A stretch of DNA of 64,000 nt from Colletotrichum lupini (GCF_023278565.1 NC_064677.1:2976001-3040000), one strand, 5' to 3'; counted from the first letter of the stretch, positions 1-14,395 are shown. The notes: generated from the letters alone by a model not told the origin. Program-made: numbers and translations.

Positions 1-1500
1 AACTTAATAAGTCTTAGGGGTATTAATTAAGTATATAAATTAATTATTAATAATAGCGTTTAAATACTAATTAATAACTTTCGTTAGTTTAATTACCTAT
101 AGAGTCCAATTAGGGTTACTACTTATTATAAATCCTTAGGTATTTTTTAATATTTTTAAAGATTAAAATAGTAAAGTTAACTTTTTAAGGGTAGTAAGTT
201 CTTAATGAAAGCTCTTAGCTATATCTTTTATCTTTTTAAAATACGTAAGATTTATAAGAATATAATAATTATAATTACGTAGGTTATAAATTCTTAGATC
301 CTATTTGGTAAATCTAAAGCTAAGTAAGTAAGAACTAGACTTTTAAAGAGTCGGTATTTTATAAGCGTTAGTTATCACGTAATTAGAGTTATTTAAGTGA
401 GTATAGGGCCCATTTTTAAAGTCCTAATTATATATTATATTTTTAAAGGACCTTCTTAGGGGAGGTCTTATTATATTAAAAAGGTAACGACCGTCGTATT
501 AAAACTCGTAGCTAATTTACTAAATTTAAGCTATATAGAGTTTATTATTAAATAGTTTAAAGTATTTATAAGTTATTTAGTACGTATTATAAGTTAAGTT
601 AAGCTAGCTATATTAAATTACGTTATAAAACTACTTAAATACGTATAGACTATATTCTTATTTACTTAGTTATTATATTATAGGGATTATATAAGTGCTT
701 ATATTAATTAGTTATTAAATATAAAGAAGTATATCAATTTAATTATAAAAGGCCTTTAGCGCTTAGATATTATTAATAAATATTCTTTCTAAACGCCTAA
801 AATCCTACTTCGGATCGTATTAATAAACTCTATTATCTTACTAATTCATAATTATTCTTATAAAATAACCCGGATCGTTAGTATAAAGAGGGAAAATTAC
901 TAAGTATACTAAAGTCCTAATTTTTTATATAGTTTCTTAGGTTTAAAGGATTAGGGTAGGGGTCTTATTTAGTTTAAAAATACTCTCTTATTCCTCTTTA
1001 ATTATAACTATATTACGTACTAAAATAAGGTCTCGTATTATAACCTCTAGTATAAATCCGATCTCGTATTTTCGAATTTAGTTTTTATATAATAAGCGTT
1101 TTTAAAAGTTAAAATATTTAGTTAGGACCTTTATTATTTTATAATAGCTCTATTTTATTTAAGTTTTCTTATTTTTTAAATTTTTAAAAGCCTCGGGGCG
1201 CTAATTAAAAAAGGGAAGTTCGTCCCTTATACCGAGCTAATTAAGAAAATCGAATTTACGAGGGGTTAGGATTACTTAAAAGAAACTAGTTTATTTAAGT
1301 ACTAGGCTTAGGTAATAGTTAATATATATTTTATATTAATAGTTCGTATTAAAATTAATAAACTAAGAGTTCTTAGTATTCGTTATAGTCCTAGGGTTAG
1401 TCTTATTAAAAGTAATATATCTATTTAAATTCTACTTTTTTAATTAGTATTTAGTATCGCTTTCAAAGTTCTTTATTATAATCGGGCCCTAAATTCGTAT
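1..1500 (-). pseudogene. Unidentified third ORF of gypsy copy A, partial
   Basis: This is the counterpart of the sense ORF at 30,350-32,430 in copy B, here cut by the window edge, so only its first two thirds are present. The opposite strand of the first 60 bases matches copy B at 31,799-31,857. I do not recognise the product. See the copy B entry for the description. Confidence 0.5.
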
Positions 1501-2159
1501 TATATCCTTTTTATTATCTAGCTTAAAAAGAGAAATAGGGGGAGAGGAGGCTATTATAAATAGTAAGGTTAGTATTTATATAATAAATTAAGAAATAAAA
1601 TTTAGAAGGGGTTTAATTAGTAATAGTTATAGGGAAGTAGTAACTTAGGTTTAAAAGTATAAAGGAAGGCTAAAGAATATTTAAATTAAAAACGGCTATT
1701 TAATAATAGTAATAATAGTTAAAAAGGGAAAAAAGAAACGTTAGGTAGCTAAGTAAAAACTACTCTTTTATATTAATTGCGAAGTAGCCTCCGTTAATTA
1801 AAAAAGAAGGTACTAAATTATGAATAATAAAAAGGCCTTAATTTTATAATTTACTCCTTCCTCTTTTTATATAATAATTATAATTCCGCGTTAATTAACT
1901 AAGAGGCCTATAATATTTTCTTTTTTAATACCCCGGATTTAAGAAGGAGTATATAGAGGCCTTCTCCCGATCCCTCTAATCCCTTTTTATTTTTTCTTTT
2001 TAATAATAGCTTCTTAATTATAATTATCCTTTTCTACTTAGTCTCTCTTCTTTTTTTAATAATATAATTTATTTACTTATTATATCTAATACTTTAGCTA
2101 TTAATAACGTATATTAAATTATTAAAACTACTTATTATAACGTCCGGCCTTAGTAATAT

Positions 2160-3147
2160 TCCTCCTCTATTTTTAAAAACGTTAATTCTTTGAAAGCTTA
2201 GGGCTATAAGTTTTAAGAAGTTAGTAGAAAGTAAATTATAGTAAATACTATTCTATTTAATCTTTTTAATTCTTATCCTAATCTAACGTTCTTCTTTTTT
2301 AAATTTTTAAAACTACTAGTTAGTTAACTCTTTTTAAATTAGTTAGAGAGCTTTATACCGAATTTTATATTATAAATCCTTAGGTTAATAAATATATTAA
2401 AAGATAAATAGCTTAGAAGTTTTAGTAATTAACTATAAATTAGAACGTCGTTAAGAAGTACGTTTGTAAACGGGGTATTATAAATAGATCGTTTTTATAA
2501 AGCCGTTAGGTTTTTATTAATTATAACTACGCTAGTCCTTTTAGCCCTCTATCTTAGTAATTAAGTGAGCGAACCCTTATTATTAATTTTTTAATTATCT
2601 AGGCTTATAGCGTTTAAAATATTATATTTTATAACTATTACGCACGGTTCTTTTCAAAGTATATTAGTTTTAATATTAATAAGCTAGTTAAAGAAATAGT
2701 CCTCTATTTTAAGTGCGTTTTTCTACCGGATTATTTTAACGATTAATATAGTAATTATATATATTCTAAGGGCGAGAAATACTATTTTAAAAAGGGCTAT
2801 AATTAATAAGATATTAAATAGTCCGGGGCCGACCCTAAGTAAGGCTATTATTATCGTTATATAATAAGTAGTAGTAGGGTAGCGTCTCTAATCCTAACTA
2901 ATATTAAAAAAGTTAAGACTTTGGTTTATATAGTTTTTAATTATATTAATAATACTAAGGCTAAGGAGGATAAGTACGATTCCGTTTTTAAAAACGCCCC
3001 TTTAACGTACCTTATTAAAAACTACGTATTTATAATTTATAAAAGTTATTAATATATTAAAATAAAATAAGTAGAGTAAAAGGCTATATACGCCAAGCTA
3101 AATACTAAGCGGGCTCGATTAAATAAGGAACTTAGCTTAGATATTTA
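2160..3147 (+). pseudogene. Possible antisense ORF relic downstream of gypsy pol (copy A)
   Basis: One frame on the plus strand, opposite to gag-pol, reads coherently for about 330 codons if TAA and TAG are taken as former Gln, Arg or Trp. Around 2,820-3,050 there is a run of more than 70 codons with only one such stop, unusual in DNA this AT-rich. The inferred product is basic (Lys and Arg rich) and ends at a stop near 3,147. I do not recognise it. It may be a gene carried by the element or a remnant of an older insertion in the family's ancestor. The collinear copy B has it at 28,711-29,698 on the minus strand. Confidence 0.33.
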
Positions 3148-3407
3148 AAAAAAAGGGATTGGGTTTTTTAATATAATTATATAGTTAATAAATAAAGTCG
3201 TTAGGTTTTTAACTATAATAATTAAAAAAGAATTCTTCTCTTTTTATTATCCCCTTAAGTTTTTATTCCGGATCTAAGTAAAGAGATAACTAAAAAGTTA
3301 ATAGGATTTAGTAATATCCCTATAAAATAAATATTTAATAAACAAAACTCGTAGTTTATATTAGGGATTTAGTAGTAATAAGGGTTAATTTACTCCTCTC
3401 GAGAGGC

Positions 3408-6400
3408 TTTTATTTATAATCGGGTTTATGTAATAAGTAGTAGAATATCCTCGTTCTTAGAGTTTATTATATTATTATTATAGTTAAGAAATAGGATTAC
3501 GGTTTTAATTATATTATTCTATAAGGACAGAAAGTTAATTAAGTTAAAAATAAAGTTATTATAAAGATTAGACTCGTTAACTAATAAGTAAAAGCTTTTT
3601 AAAGATTTTAAGAACTTCTTAAGCTAATTATTAATATAAGTAGCCCTTATAATTAAGTTATTAATAAGCGTCTTTAGTTAATATAACGATCTATTTAGAG
3701 TAACTAAGTAAATATAAAAAGGTCCTTATTAATAATAATTAACTTTTTTAAAAGTTAATATATCGATTCTTTCTTAAATATTAAAAATAAAAACTAGATC
3801 GCTAAGCTATAATTTTATTAATTAAAAAGAGTACGAGGAATTAAACTAGTTATAGGTTTAGGCTCGATATTAAGTAACTCTATTAGCTATAACTTCCCGG
3901 TTATTTACTAAAAAAGTAAAAGCTCGTAATCGGCCCTAGACTTTTTAATTTATTATATATATATTTTCCTAATTAAGTTCTCTTTAAGTCGCCGTTTTTT
4001 TTTAATTAGGGTCGTCGTATAGTAATTATAAATAAAATAGAACGGTATATAACTTAACGATACTTTAATAGTTATCCTATTTATAAAAAGGGCCGTAATA
4101 AGTATAAGTTTAATATCTTTTTTTCTTTAATTTAATTAGATACGAAATATATATAAAATAAGTTAATAACCTTTTTTAAAGACCCCGTTAGTACGAGGGT
4201 TATAAGCTAATATAACTTTTTATTAAGTACTATATTATTAATTAAGCTAAGTAATAGCGCCCATATTCTCTCGTCCCTCATTAATAATTAGGGTATAATA
4301 GATCTTATAATAATAAATAATATTCTTTTAAATAAACTTCGTAATATTTTTTAACGTAGCGTGCGTTATAATCCGTATTTCTAAGTACTTTATAAACTTA
4401 TAATACGCCTTAATAACCTTTTATTTACTTATATACTAAACGTTTAAATAGACTTTAAAAAAAGGTTTATAAATTGGGACCGTAAATATATAAGGGTTAT
4501 CGAAGCGTCGTAATTTAGCTTTTTAATAAGCCTCGTAAGTTATAATTAGTTCCCGGGCTTAAGCGTATATTCCTAGCTAATAATATTATTTTATAAAGTG
4601 GAAATAGGTAGCCTCTTATCCCCTATACTTAGATTTATTATATACTTCGTTAATTAAGTTTACTTAGTAGCGCTTATTATTAATTACTTAAATAGGTTGG
4701 GGGTAAGTCTTCGTCCCCTATTAAAATAAAAGTTTATTTTATATAGTAAATTGCGTCGCTATTTATTTAAAACGTCTAAACTAATTAAAGGGTATACCCG
4801 CTAGCCTTTTTAAAATAAAAAAGAAATAGGTAATTTATTTTAAAAAATTTAACTATTATTCGTTCGGTATTAGTATATTATTTAGAATATTTATTTCTTA
4901 TACCTAATTAATAGTAGTATTATTACGGCTATGCGCTATAAAACAAAAGTTCTTTATAACGCGTATTTATAAAACTCGTGTGTTAATAAAGTCCTCGATA
5001 TTTTTATTAAGCTCTATTTTAACTAAGTTAGATTAGCTAGGGTTTTTTCTTAAAAGGCCATCCGCTATAATATTCTTTTTCTTATTAATATACTTAATTT
5101 TAAAATCGAAAAATCTAATTTAAGAGAGCTAGTGCGTTATTATTATTAATAATAAGTTATTTATTACGTTATTAATCTAAGTAACTAGGACCTAGGTATT
5201 AGTTTTTAATAAAAAGTTAATCTTAAATAAATAGTTACGAAAACGCTTTAGGCTTATTAAAATACTTCGTATTTTAAGTTTATTAAAGTCATAATTAAGT
5301 TCTAGCCCGTACTATATCCTACTCTTATATTAAGTAATAGTCGCTTATTATTAATAATCTAACTAAGCGTACTACTTTATTTTTTAACGCTAGTATTTAT
5401 TATAAAAATAATCCGCTTAGCCTTAGTATTATAATTTAATAAAACTAGAATAGAGGTAATAATAATCGCTTTTTTAAGCGTTTTTATAACCTCGATTTAT
5501 AGCGCTCCTTATTTAAAAAATTAGTTCTTACTAAAGAGGGAGTATCATAGTACTATTATAAAAAGAAAATGCTCGATTTAGTAATAGTAAAAAGTAATAA
5601 TACTAAGAAACGATCTAACTTCTGAGACGTTGAAGTATTTTATTTATTTGAGGATCTTAAGGACTTTAGCTTAATTAGGCCGTTTTTTTTTCGTATTATA
5701 GAAGTAGCCTATAATAACTACGGATAGCTAGTACTATTATGACTTTATTTTAGAAATAGTATAGCTAACTCATTTAATATTAACTAAGACCTAATCGATA
5801 TTCTAAAAGTATTTATAAATAAATCGCTAGATCCTAAGATAGTTAGTTAGATATTTATTATTATAATAGGATCGCGGGCCTTTAATTACGATATTATTAA
5901 TAAAAGCGTTATAATATTTCGGAATTAGGTTATAGAGAATATAGGTTATAATCTAATAGAACTAGTTTATTGAATTTATTATTCCTTACGGGAAAGTATA
6001 GTATTTATATAGCCTAAGTAAAGTTAAAAGAGTTATTAAATCGTAGCTCTTTTTATTTAAAAAGATCTAATTATAGTTAAAAAAGAAATTTAAAAAAGAG
6101 ATAAGCTAATTTATAATAAATTCTTTTAAGAACTCGTTAGTATTAAGTAGTTACTAAGCGTTTAAAAAAATAACGGCGTTAACTTTAGTTATTAAGTTAA
6201 TTAGCTAAAGACTGCCGTCCTTTTTTATTATTAAAAACTAGGGGTTCTAATACGTAGTATAACTTTCTTTAATAATACCTTAAATAATACGTTTTTATAT
6301 TATTTTAAAAGCTTTTAGTAATAGAGCTTTTAAAATAGGGATACCCTTTACTTACTAAGCTTTATAGGGTATAGTTTTAATTAATTATAGTAGTATAATT

Positions 6401-7658
6401 ATAAAGTTAAAGTAGCCGTATTTAGAGGAGTCCTATACTAGCGCTTTTCTTTAATTAAGGAGTATCTATTTAAAGAAATTTTATTTACGAAGTAAGAAGT
6501 AGTTATAATTTTCAATAATAATTTAAAATCGATCGTTTATTAATTTAGAGCTCATTTTATATCTAAGAACTTAGGTATAATAATATTTCTATAGGGGTCC
6601 GATTAGTCTTATAGCTTATTTTTAACCTCCTCGAGCTTTTTAAGTTTTTAATAAGGATCGTTATTAAGTATCGATCCGTTAGAGGGCGCGTTATTAACTA
6701 ACTAAACTTTTTAATCTTTTTTTTTATATATCGTATTAGTTTTAATAACGTAGGGAATTTTATAAAAAGCTTTCTTAGCTACTTTATATAACTTTAACGC
6801 TTTTCGTCTTAGCTTTTTAATCCGTTATTTAATATATAACTCTTCTTATTAAGAAGTAGGTATTCTTATTAAAAAATATAAATCGTCTTAATTAATCGTT
6901 CTATTTAGCTTATTTCCAGCTTTATTACGAGCGGTTATTATTATTTTCCTAATTTATATAATTTAAAGCTAGATTATATAAAGTATAACCGTAGTTATAA
7001 TTTAGTTAGCTTAGTTTTAATTTAAAACTACTATAATATACTTACCTTTTTTTAGTTCGGATTCTAAGTAGGGGTTATTAAAACTAGTAATACTCTTAGT
7101 TATATTATTAGTGTTTAGTTTTCCGATCCGAAGACTTCTTTTACGTATTATTTAAAATAGGGTAAAATATCCTTTACGTCTTAAAAAATATTTATTTTAA
7201 TTATCCCTATAGGGATCCTTAGCTTTATATTTTTAATATAAATTAGAGTAGTAATTATTAACTTATTATATTGAAAAGATAGCTTAGTATTCCATATAAA
7301 TAGAAGACTTAATAATAACGGATCGGAGGTCTCTCGCTCGTCCTTAATAAAGAAATAAGTAGTTATTTTAAACTTATTAATCTATATATTTATAAAATAG
7401 AAGCTATTAAAAGTTATTTAGCTAGCCGGATCGTATTTAAACGTTTATATTTAGAATTCCGTTACTATATAAGAAATACTAGCTTTTTTAATATATCATT
7501 TTAAGAGGATATTAACTTATGCCTTAGTATTTAGGATCGCGACGATTATTAAACCCTTATTATCCTAATTTACGCTAAATATTTAGATTTTTAATTATAA
7601 ATAGGCGTTTAAAATTATAAAAGTTAAAAGCTTAGAAATTAAATTAGTACCTTTAACT
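3408..7658 (-). pseudogene. pol: Gypsy copy A pol relic (protease, RT, RNase H, integrase)
   Basis: This mirrors the pol region of copy B. The reverse-transcriptase core, F-[ILV]-D-D-[IV] in active elements, lies at about 5,890-5,908 on the minus strand and reads F-I-N-N-I: both catalytic Asp codons have become Asn, the change RIP makes to GAC and GAT after T. Integrase lies to the left (about 3.7-4.7 kb) and protease to the right, the usual Ty3/gypsy order when read leftwards. The frame contains many stops. See the copy B entry for domain detail. Confidence 0.8.
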
Positions 7659-8257
7659 CTACTAATTTTAGTTATACGGCTCGGCCTTAAGAAGAGGTTT
7701 TTATTATACTTATTAAGGAGATCTTCGATATCTTTTTATTATTATTAATATTTCGCTAGGTTAGCTAAGGATCTCGGAGTTTTTAATAGGATTCTATTAG
7801 TATTAAAATACCTTTAATTATATATTAAAGTTATTATTATTATAATATATTTTAATATAATTTTTTATAGGAGGTTTATAAGTAATAAGATCGGGGCCTC
7901 GAGCCTCTTTTTTATTAACTTTTTAACCTCGACCTTAAAATTAAAATTACGGGGCTAATTTATAGTTATTATTTTCTAAGTCTTATAAAGAAGAGGCTGT
8001 TAGGTTCTTTAAGTATTAATATTAGGGGTATTAATTAGAACTTTAATAAGCTAGGGCTTAGAAACAGATTTAGGAATTAAGTTCTTTACTATTTTAAGAA
8101 CCTCGTTATTATCGTCGATTTTTATAATTTCTTTTTTTTAATTAAAAAAAGAAACCGTTTTTTTTTTAGATTATAAAAGCTAGTTTAGGCTATTAATACT
8201 ATACGTTTTTTTAAAGTGCGGTTTTGTTACCGAGGTATGATTTTTAAGGGGTCTTTT

Positions 8258-9560
8258 TTTATAAATAATATAAACGTTCGCTTAGTTATAATAGCTTAGA
8301 TTAGGTCGTACTACGTAAACGTATTTAACTATATTTATAAAATTAGTAAAAGGGAATATAAGTATAGTTTACTAAGGTAGTCTAATTTAGTAGTTTAGAA
8401 TCTTTTTAGTTAAAAGCTTAGTATTTTTTTCAGCTAATATATTCGCTATATAAAAAAGGAGGGTAACGTAATTAGTAATCGCGTGCTTTTTTTTATTTTT
8501 AATTATAATAAAGGGGATATTATTTATAAGCTTATAGTCGTTACGCTTTTTATAATCCTAAGCTCCCTAAGCTAAAATAATAAAATAGGCATCCTTATTA
8601 AGAGTATATTAATTATAATCCTTAATAATTTAGTAATATTAACTTTAGCAATATTAATAGTAATCCCTAGGTCTTATAATCGGGGGCTAATTTGGATACG
8701 TAGCGCTTATATTAAGTATATAAATAGGGCTTTGAGAATAAATGCTATTTTAATAAATCTTTAGCTTACTTATCTTATTAACTAGGTTAAAATTAGCGTT
8801 ATTATTAATAGCTACTTAAATAACCTAGACTTCTATTACTAGTTAGCGATATTATTAATAATTCGGATACTAATATTAAGTATTACTATATATTTAAGGA
8901 GTAGGGGGTCGTAGTAAGGGTTCGGGTTAATTTTAATCGTTTATAAAAAGTAGGCTATATTCTTTTTTATATATAATTACATTAAGAAGTCCCGTTTTAG
9001 ACCTTATATACTTCGTTAATCTAACGAAGCTATTTAAAATAACCCCGACTTCTTTTATTACTTTTTTTATAATATTAATATAAAACTACTTATATACGGC
9101 CTTAATTAGGCTCTTATTAATTATAATATAAAGGTCTTATTACTTAGTAAGGATAATTACGTTATTAATCTTAATAAATAGTACTTAGGTAGAGTTTAAA
9201 TTAGAAAATAAAATAAGTAGCCCCTTAATAACTTTTTTAATGTACTTTTCTTTATTTAAGAAGCGGTTAGTATTCTATTTTCCGTATTTTTATAAAAAGA
9301 AATCCTTAGCTTAGGCCTAGGGTAATCCTTTAATTACGTTTTTAATTCGAGTTTAATAATCCTTTTTTATAATATATATAATAAGCTTACCCCTAAATCG
9401 GTCCGGGACCTTACTAATCTCGTACTAGTCCTCGAACCTTTTCAAAAAGTTTATAATATTATTATTTTTAAGAATTATAGTCCCCTTTTAACTAAGGAAC
9501 GGTATTTTATAAAAACCTATATTTTTTATTAAATTAGGCTAAAGAATCGTAAGAACCTTA
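8258..9560 (-). pseudogene. gag: Gypsy copy A gag relic
   Basis: Collinear with the copy B gag region at about 22,300-23,600. The segment at 8,100-8,280 is the inverse of 23,580-23,750. The product would be the capsid and nucleocapsid polyprotein. The assignment rests on position between the 5' LTR and pol and on a Lys/Glu-rich helical composition; I did not see a clear zinc knuckle. Confidence 0.5.
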
Positions 9561-10600
9561 GTTTAAAGCGTAGTAGTTTAAATCTAAGTAGCAATAGTAT
9601 TTAAAAAAGTATTAATTAAAGTATTTATTTTAACCTAAGCCATAACTAGTTTTTTTTAATTAAACTAGCGAGTAAATTTATTAAAAGGGGTAGCTTTTTT
9701 ATTATTAAATAACTCTGCGGCTTATAAGTTATAATAGACCGTAAAAGTTAGTTTAGTAAATAGTCTATCCGAAGCAGAGGGGTTAGGTTCGTACGATTAA
9801 ACGTCCTAAGGGGTACTAATAATAATAAAAATAACGTATTAATTATTTATATTTACGGTCTAAGGTTATTAAAAATATAGTTTGTCGATTTTATTTATAA
9901 TCTTAATAGTATTATATTAGTTTATTTATTTTAAATAGAGTTTAGAAAAAGAAGAGAGGAGCCGTTTTAATAGTTAGAATATAATTATTATCCTCATTAA
10001 CGTAATTTAGGCCGTTCTTATTAATCCTTATTATATATATAATTAAAGTTTTAATTAGACGTCGTATTAGGCTTATAGTAATACTAATCGAAATTATTAA
10101 TAAGTTTAGTTAAAAGTTAGTTTTATAAGCGCCCTTAGCCTAATATATCCGTACTTTTAAATAGGTCTATTATTAAGTCTCCGAGCTATATTAATTAACG
10201 GGGAGTAGTCTAGTTAAATAACTAGTTATACCCGTTAAAGTATTTTATTAGTTCTAATCCTATCTTATTATTTATTTTATTATATTATTACGGCGTTTTA
10301 TACTTAGGCCTAATCCGGTCTAAATATCCGCGTTTTTCTTTACTTATTAATCTCGTTTACCTCTCGGGGTCTATCGTATCCCCTATTTTATTAAATAAAA
10401 AGCTCTTTTTTATACGTTTTCGTTTTTATATCTTAATTATTTAGTTACCTTTTTTTAGATTAGAGTCCTACTATTTATATTTATCTTAATTATTACGCCG
10501 TTTTTTTAATTAATTATTTGAAGTATTTTTAATTAAGTCGGGCTTTCTCTTACTTATTCTCTTATTTAATAAAAAAGGGATTTTTAAAAAAAGAGATTAT

Positions 10601-10997
10601 TAAAAACGTATAGGGTATAAGGGACTCTTATAGTACGGTATTTTAAAAAAACTGCTAATATTTATAAAAGTAATATAAAATACCTCTTTTAATCGGGTTA
10701 ATACGGTTTTAATTAACGATATTATCACTAAAAGAAAGAGGATAATATTAACCGGATCGGAAGGGTAGACTTTTTAATTATTTTATATTATTACGTTTAA
10801 AAATAAATTATTAAAAAGGCTCTAGTTTAATTTTAAAAAGTATATATATAATTAAAATAAAAATCCGTATTACTAAGCTCCTATTTTTAATTAAGGCCCT
10901 TTTTTATATATTTTATTTCAATTAGCTCTCCCGTAAATCCTTAGACTTAATTAGTTTTAAAAAGGACCGATAGGATTAATTGCCCTGCCTTATTTTA
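10601..10997 (-). repeat. 5' LTR of gypsy copy A (397 bp)
   Basis: Read on the minus strand it starts TAAAATA and ends CGTTTTTA, i.e. TA...TA, the RIP-altered form of the usual TG...CA ends. It matches 20,862-21,258 (same 397-bp length, copy B 5' LTR) and 39,685-40,064 (displaced part of the copy B 3' LTR). The flanking base runs differ from copy B beyond 10,997, which fixes the LTR edge. Confidence 0.88.
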
Positions 10998-11734
10998 TTA
11001 TTATATTTAATTAACTAAAACTATTTATATAGCGTTTAAATAGAGAGTTAATTTAAAATAAAAAATAGTTAAATAGTTAATAAGTACCGGATGCCTATTT
11101 AAAAGTAAGTAGAAGTATACCTTTTCGTTAACCATACTATAAAAATACTTTACTAAGCCCGCAAGTTAATAATACTTATATCGATATATAGTACTATATT
11201 ATAATTATATTATTACTATTTAAAATCCGCGCGAAGCTACGGCTAGTTCTAATATAAGAGTTATAGCTATAAAAATTAAGTTCTAAATAATAAATAGATT
11301 ATAATAACCCGTAGGGTCCGGTCTAGATATAATATATAATATAAAAAAGAGATAAGAAATTGCGCTATACGAGCGGTACGTTATTATAAAAAAAGGGGTT
11401 ATAGCTTTACTATAACTCGCAATACCCTTAATACTACCCTAGCATACGGTCCTATAATATCTAGCTTATACCTATATATTAAAGTGTTCTAAAGTATCCC
11501 TAGCCTATATATCTAGACTATAATAATTATAAAGAGGATATTAAAATTATATATATAGTAAAGTGGAATTTATATATAACTAAATAACCGTATATAATTA
11601 CTATTTAACTTATAAAATAAAAAATAAGGAGACATAGTTAGTAAATTCTTAATAATCCCGTTTTAATACTATATCCGGCTCTTAAATATCTTCCTAAATT
11701 GTATATAATAGCGTAAATAAGTATAGTTTTATAT
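10998..11734. other. Unassigned AT-rich DNA
   Basis: This sequence flanks gypsy copy A. No domain pattern could be recognised in six frames and no internal repeat stood out. It may be a degraded older element. Confidence 0.5.
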
Positions 11735-12405
11735 ATAAGTTACTCTCTCTCTTATTTATAAACATTCTTAATATTTAAAAAGCCGAAAACTACTATAATA
11801 GGTCTTTATAGACCTTTAGTAATGGATATAGTATTAATTATATATTATTTCCTCTTAGTAATATACTTTATTTTATTAAACTTAACCTATATAAGCTAGG
11901 CCTATAGTCGTTTAAACTATACTATATATATATAATTATAATAAGAAGTATAAGAGTGTTTATTATTAAAACTAGTTATAAATATTTTAAAATAGGTCTT
12001 AATTACGTATTACCCCTCGTACTATTATATACTATCCCGACCCTATATTTTAGTTTATAAACTAACCGCTATAGCTATTACTAGAAGTTTATAGAGACCT
12101 ATTATAGTAACTTTTAGATTCTTAAATATTAAAATTATTTATAAGAAAGGAAGTAACTTATAATTAATATTATATAGCGGTTAATTTATAAACTAAAATA
12201 TAGGGTTAGGATAATAAACGATAGTACGAAGGGTAGTGCGTAATTAAGAGCTATTTTAAAATATTTATAACTAGCTTTAATAGTAATTATGATCGTATAT
12301 CTAATCGTATATATATATATATAATAAGAACGACTATAAGTATAGCTTATATAAGTTAAGTTTAAAAAAATAAAGTATATTATTAAGAGGAAGTAATATA
12401 TAATT
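11735..12405. repeat. Nested inverted repeats (A-B-A'-B' arrangement)
   Basis: Two inverted-repeat pairs interlock. Unit B (about 11,838-12,072) is repeated in inverse orientation at about 12,168-12,405. Unit A (about 11,735-11,830), containing AGGTCTTTATAGACCT at its inner edge, is inversely repeated at about 12,080-12,165, inside the loop between the B arms. Matches are interrupted mainly by C/T and G/A differences. This could be two head-to-head copies of a small non-autonomous element followed by RIP. No coding pattern was seen. Confidence 0.65.
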
Positions 12406-14395
12406 AAAACTATTTTTATACTATATGAAAAAGAGCTAGAAGCATAGAGGTCTAATAAGAAGTTACTTATAGATTATATTTTTATAATAACTAACGATTC
12501 TTATATTATAAACCGAGTATTTAAAAAGAGCGATGCCTTTTTTAAAATACTATAGTATAAGAAAAATTATTAAACCCGTTAGGTTTATTATTTAGAAAAC
12601 CTCTTATTTCTTAATTAAAAAAGGGGCGTAAAGTCAATCGCCGAGTACCCGCAATTCCATCGCGCATTTAAAAAATTAATAAGTATCCTAAGTATTTAAT
12701 TAAGTATATTAATAAGTAGTTTTTATAAATTCACTAGTATTCGCTACGATAAGGTTTATATTCTTAATATCTTCTTAACTAAACTAAATTAACGATATAT
12801 ATAAGAAATTATTAGTTATTTAGAACTAATTTATAATATTTAGTTATATATCGTTAGGGGAATCGAGTTTAACCTAGTTAAAATTAATAAGGATATAGTA
12901 TAGCTCTTAGAGCTTAAGTACCCTAGCTTCTTAACTAAAAATAAACGAGATTCTTATAATATTATATTTAGCGGCCGGGCGTTTAGAAACTTTCACTAAA
13001 CTAAATAAAATTCGTTTTAATAAAACCTTTATAGCTTAGATATTATAATACTTTTACTATTAACGTTCTTTAAATACTTTAAGTACTTTAAGGAATATAT
13101 AAACTATATAAAGTCCCTTATATCGCTTTTTTAATATAAAAGCTTATATAATATTTTCTTAGCTAGCTTTAAACTATATATAATATTAAATAAGTACTAT
13201 CCTATTTAAACTTCTAATTTAACGCTCGAATTACGCATTATCGAGCCAGGGGCCTAATTTAATACTAGCTAGTATTAGATATAGCTTTTTATGATACGAT
13301 ATTTCTAAAGTATAATAACGGATCCTATAATACTCCCTAAATTTATAGTTTTAATATCTTATTTATATTTCGAGATTAATAAAATCCGATCCTTTAAATC
13401 ACTCTGCTTAGAATAGAATATAATCTTATATACAAATTTAATTTCTAATATATAATATTAAATATCTTAGTCTATTTCAAATATAGAGTATTTTATAAAA
13501 CTTGGTATATTAGAACCGTTCGTTATTAGTAATAGAGTACCTAAACTAAACGTACGTCCGTAGTTTACTTAAGAGGTTTATAAAAGAAATAACAAGTTCC
13601 TCTTTTTTAATAATATAAATTAGTAATCAATCTTTAGGGCAGAGTTAATTACTAGCGTATTTTTATTTAGAACTATATATATAGCTTTTTTTTATAAACG
13701 GCCTTTTAGTTAGGCCTAGGACTCGATACTATTTATAATATTTCTACGTTATAGCTATAACGAACTAAACCTAAATATAAATATATTACTAAATAGCCCT
13801 AAACATAATATAAAAGTTTAGTTACTAGATATAAGGGTATCTCGAACTTAGGTAATAGTAGTTATTCGCAAAAATAATTAAGTCTTAAGTTTAATCTCGT
13901 GCGAGGTATAGTATAATAATATTATATTATTAAACCCTTTAAATCTTATCTAAAAAATAAGTAAACCTATTTAGCAAATAGATTAATAAGGAGACTATTA
14001 AAAAAAAAGAACGATTATATTTTTTAATAAATTTTAAGTAAGTAGATAGGACGAATATATAATAATAGTAGGTTCTTAGCGCAACTTTTCTTATAACCCT
14101 CTATTTAATAATTTAATAAAGTGCTTATTATATCGAGCGCTATTTTACGGTCTTAATAGTTCGTTCGTATTTATAATAAAACCCGCGAAGTTATATATAC
14201 TTAGAGTATTTATTTTAAAGAATAGTCTCGTATTTTAAATATATACTTAGAAACGAGCTTAGAGGGTATGCTATATTATAAGTCGGTATCCCTAAGATCT
14301 TATAAACTTTACTAGCGCTTTTATTTTTAAGCTTAGTATAGTACTAAGTTAGCGGATATTAAAAATAAATAAGCTAAAAGAACTATAAAAATAAC
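12406..14395. other. Unassigned DNA left of the Fot1 element, possibly a split older element
   Basis: There are short stretches with a coding look, for example around 12,630-12,700, 13,220-13,420 and, on the minus strand, 14,060-14,200, but no family could be named. The Fot1 element at 14,398 interrupts this DNA, so the sequence after 16,261 should be its continuation. Confidence 0.35.

Larger units (their letters stand above)
1..10997 (-). mobile_element. Ty3/gypsy retrotransposon copy A (about 12 kb family), 3' end beyond the window
   Basis: This is the reverse complement of copy B and stays collinear with it over about 11 kb. Base 1 pairs with about 31,857 and base 10,997 with 20,862, with almost no net length change. 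The copies differ mainly by C/T and G/A transitions, as expected of RIP. The 5' LTR lies at the right end; gag-pol reads leftwards; the 3' LTR is outside the window. Outside the LTR the two copies have unrelated flanks, so they are independent insertions. The 11-kb arms are separated by 9.9 kb, which makes a very large inverted repeat. Confidence 0.9.

Noticed and set aside
7800..7870. TAT/TTA tandem runs as CRISPR-like or satellite repeats here and elsewhere
   Set aside because: They are irregular low-complexity AT runs produced by RIP, without regular unit length or spacers.
12640..14390. Second pogo-like transposase or DUF3435 gene left of the Fot1 element
   Set aside because: Short stretches look coding, but no catalytic or DNA-binding motif could be aligned and no terminal repeats were seen.
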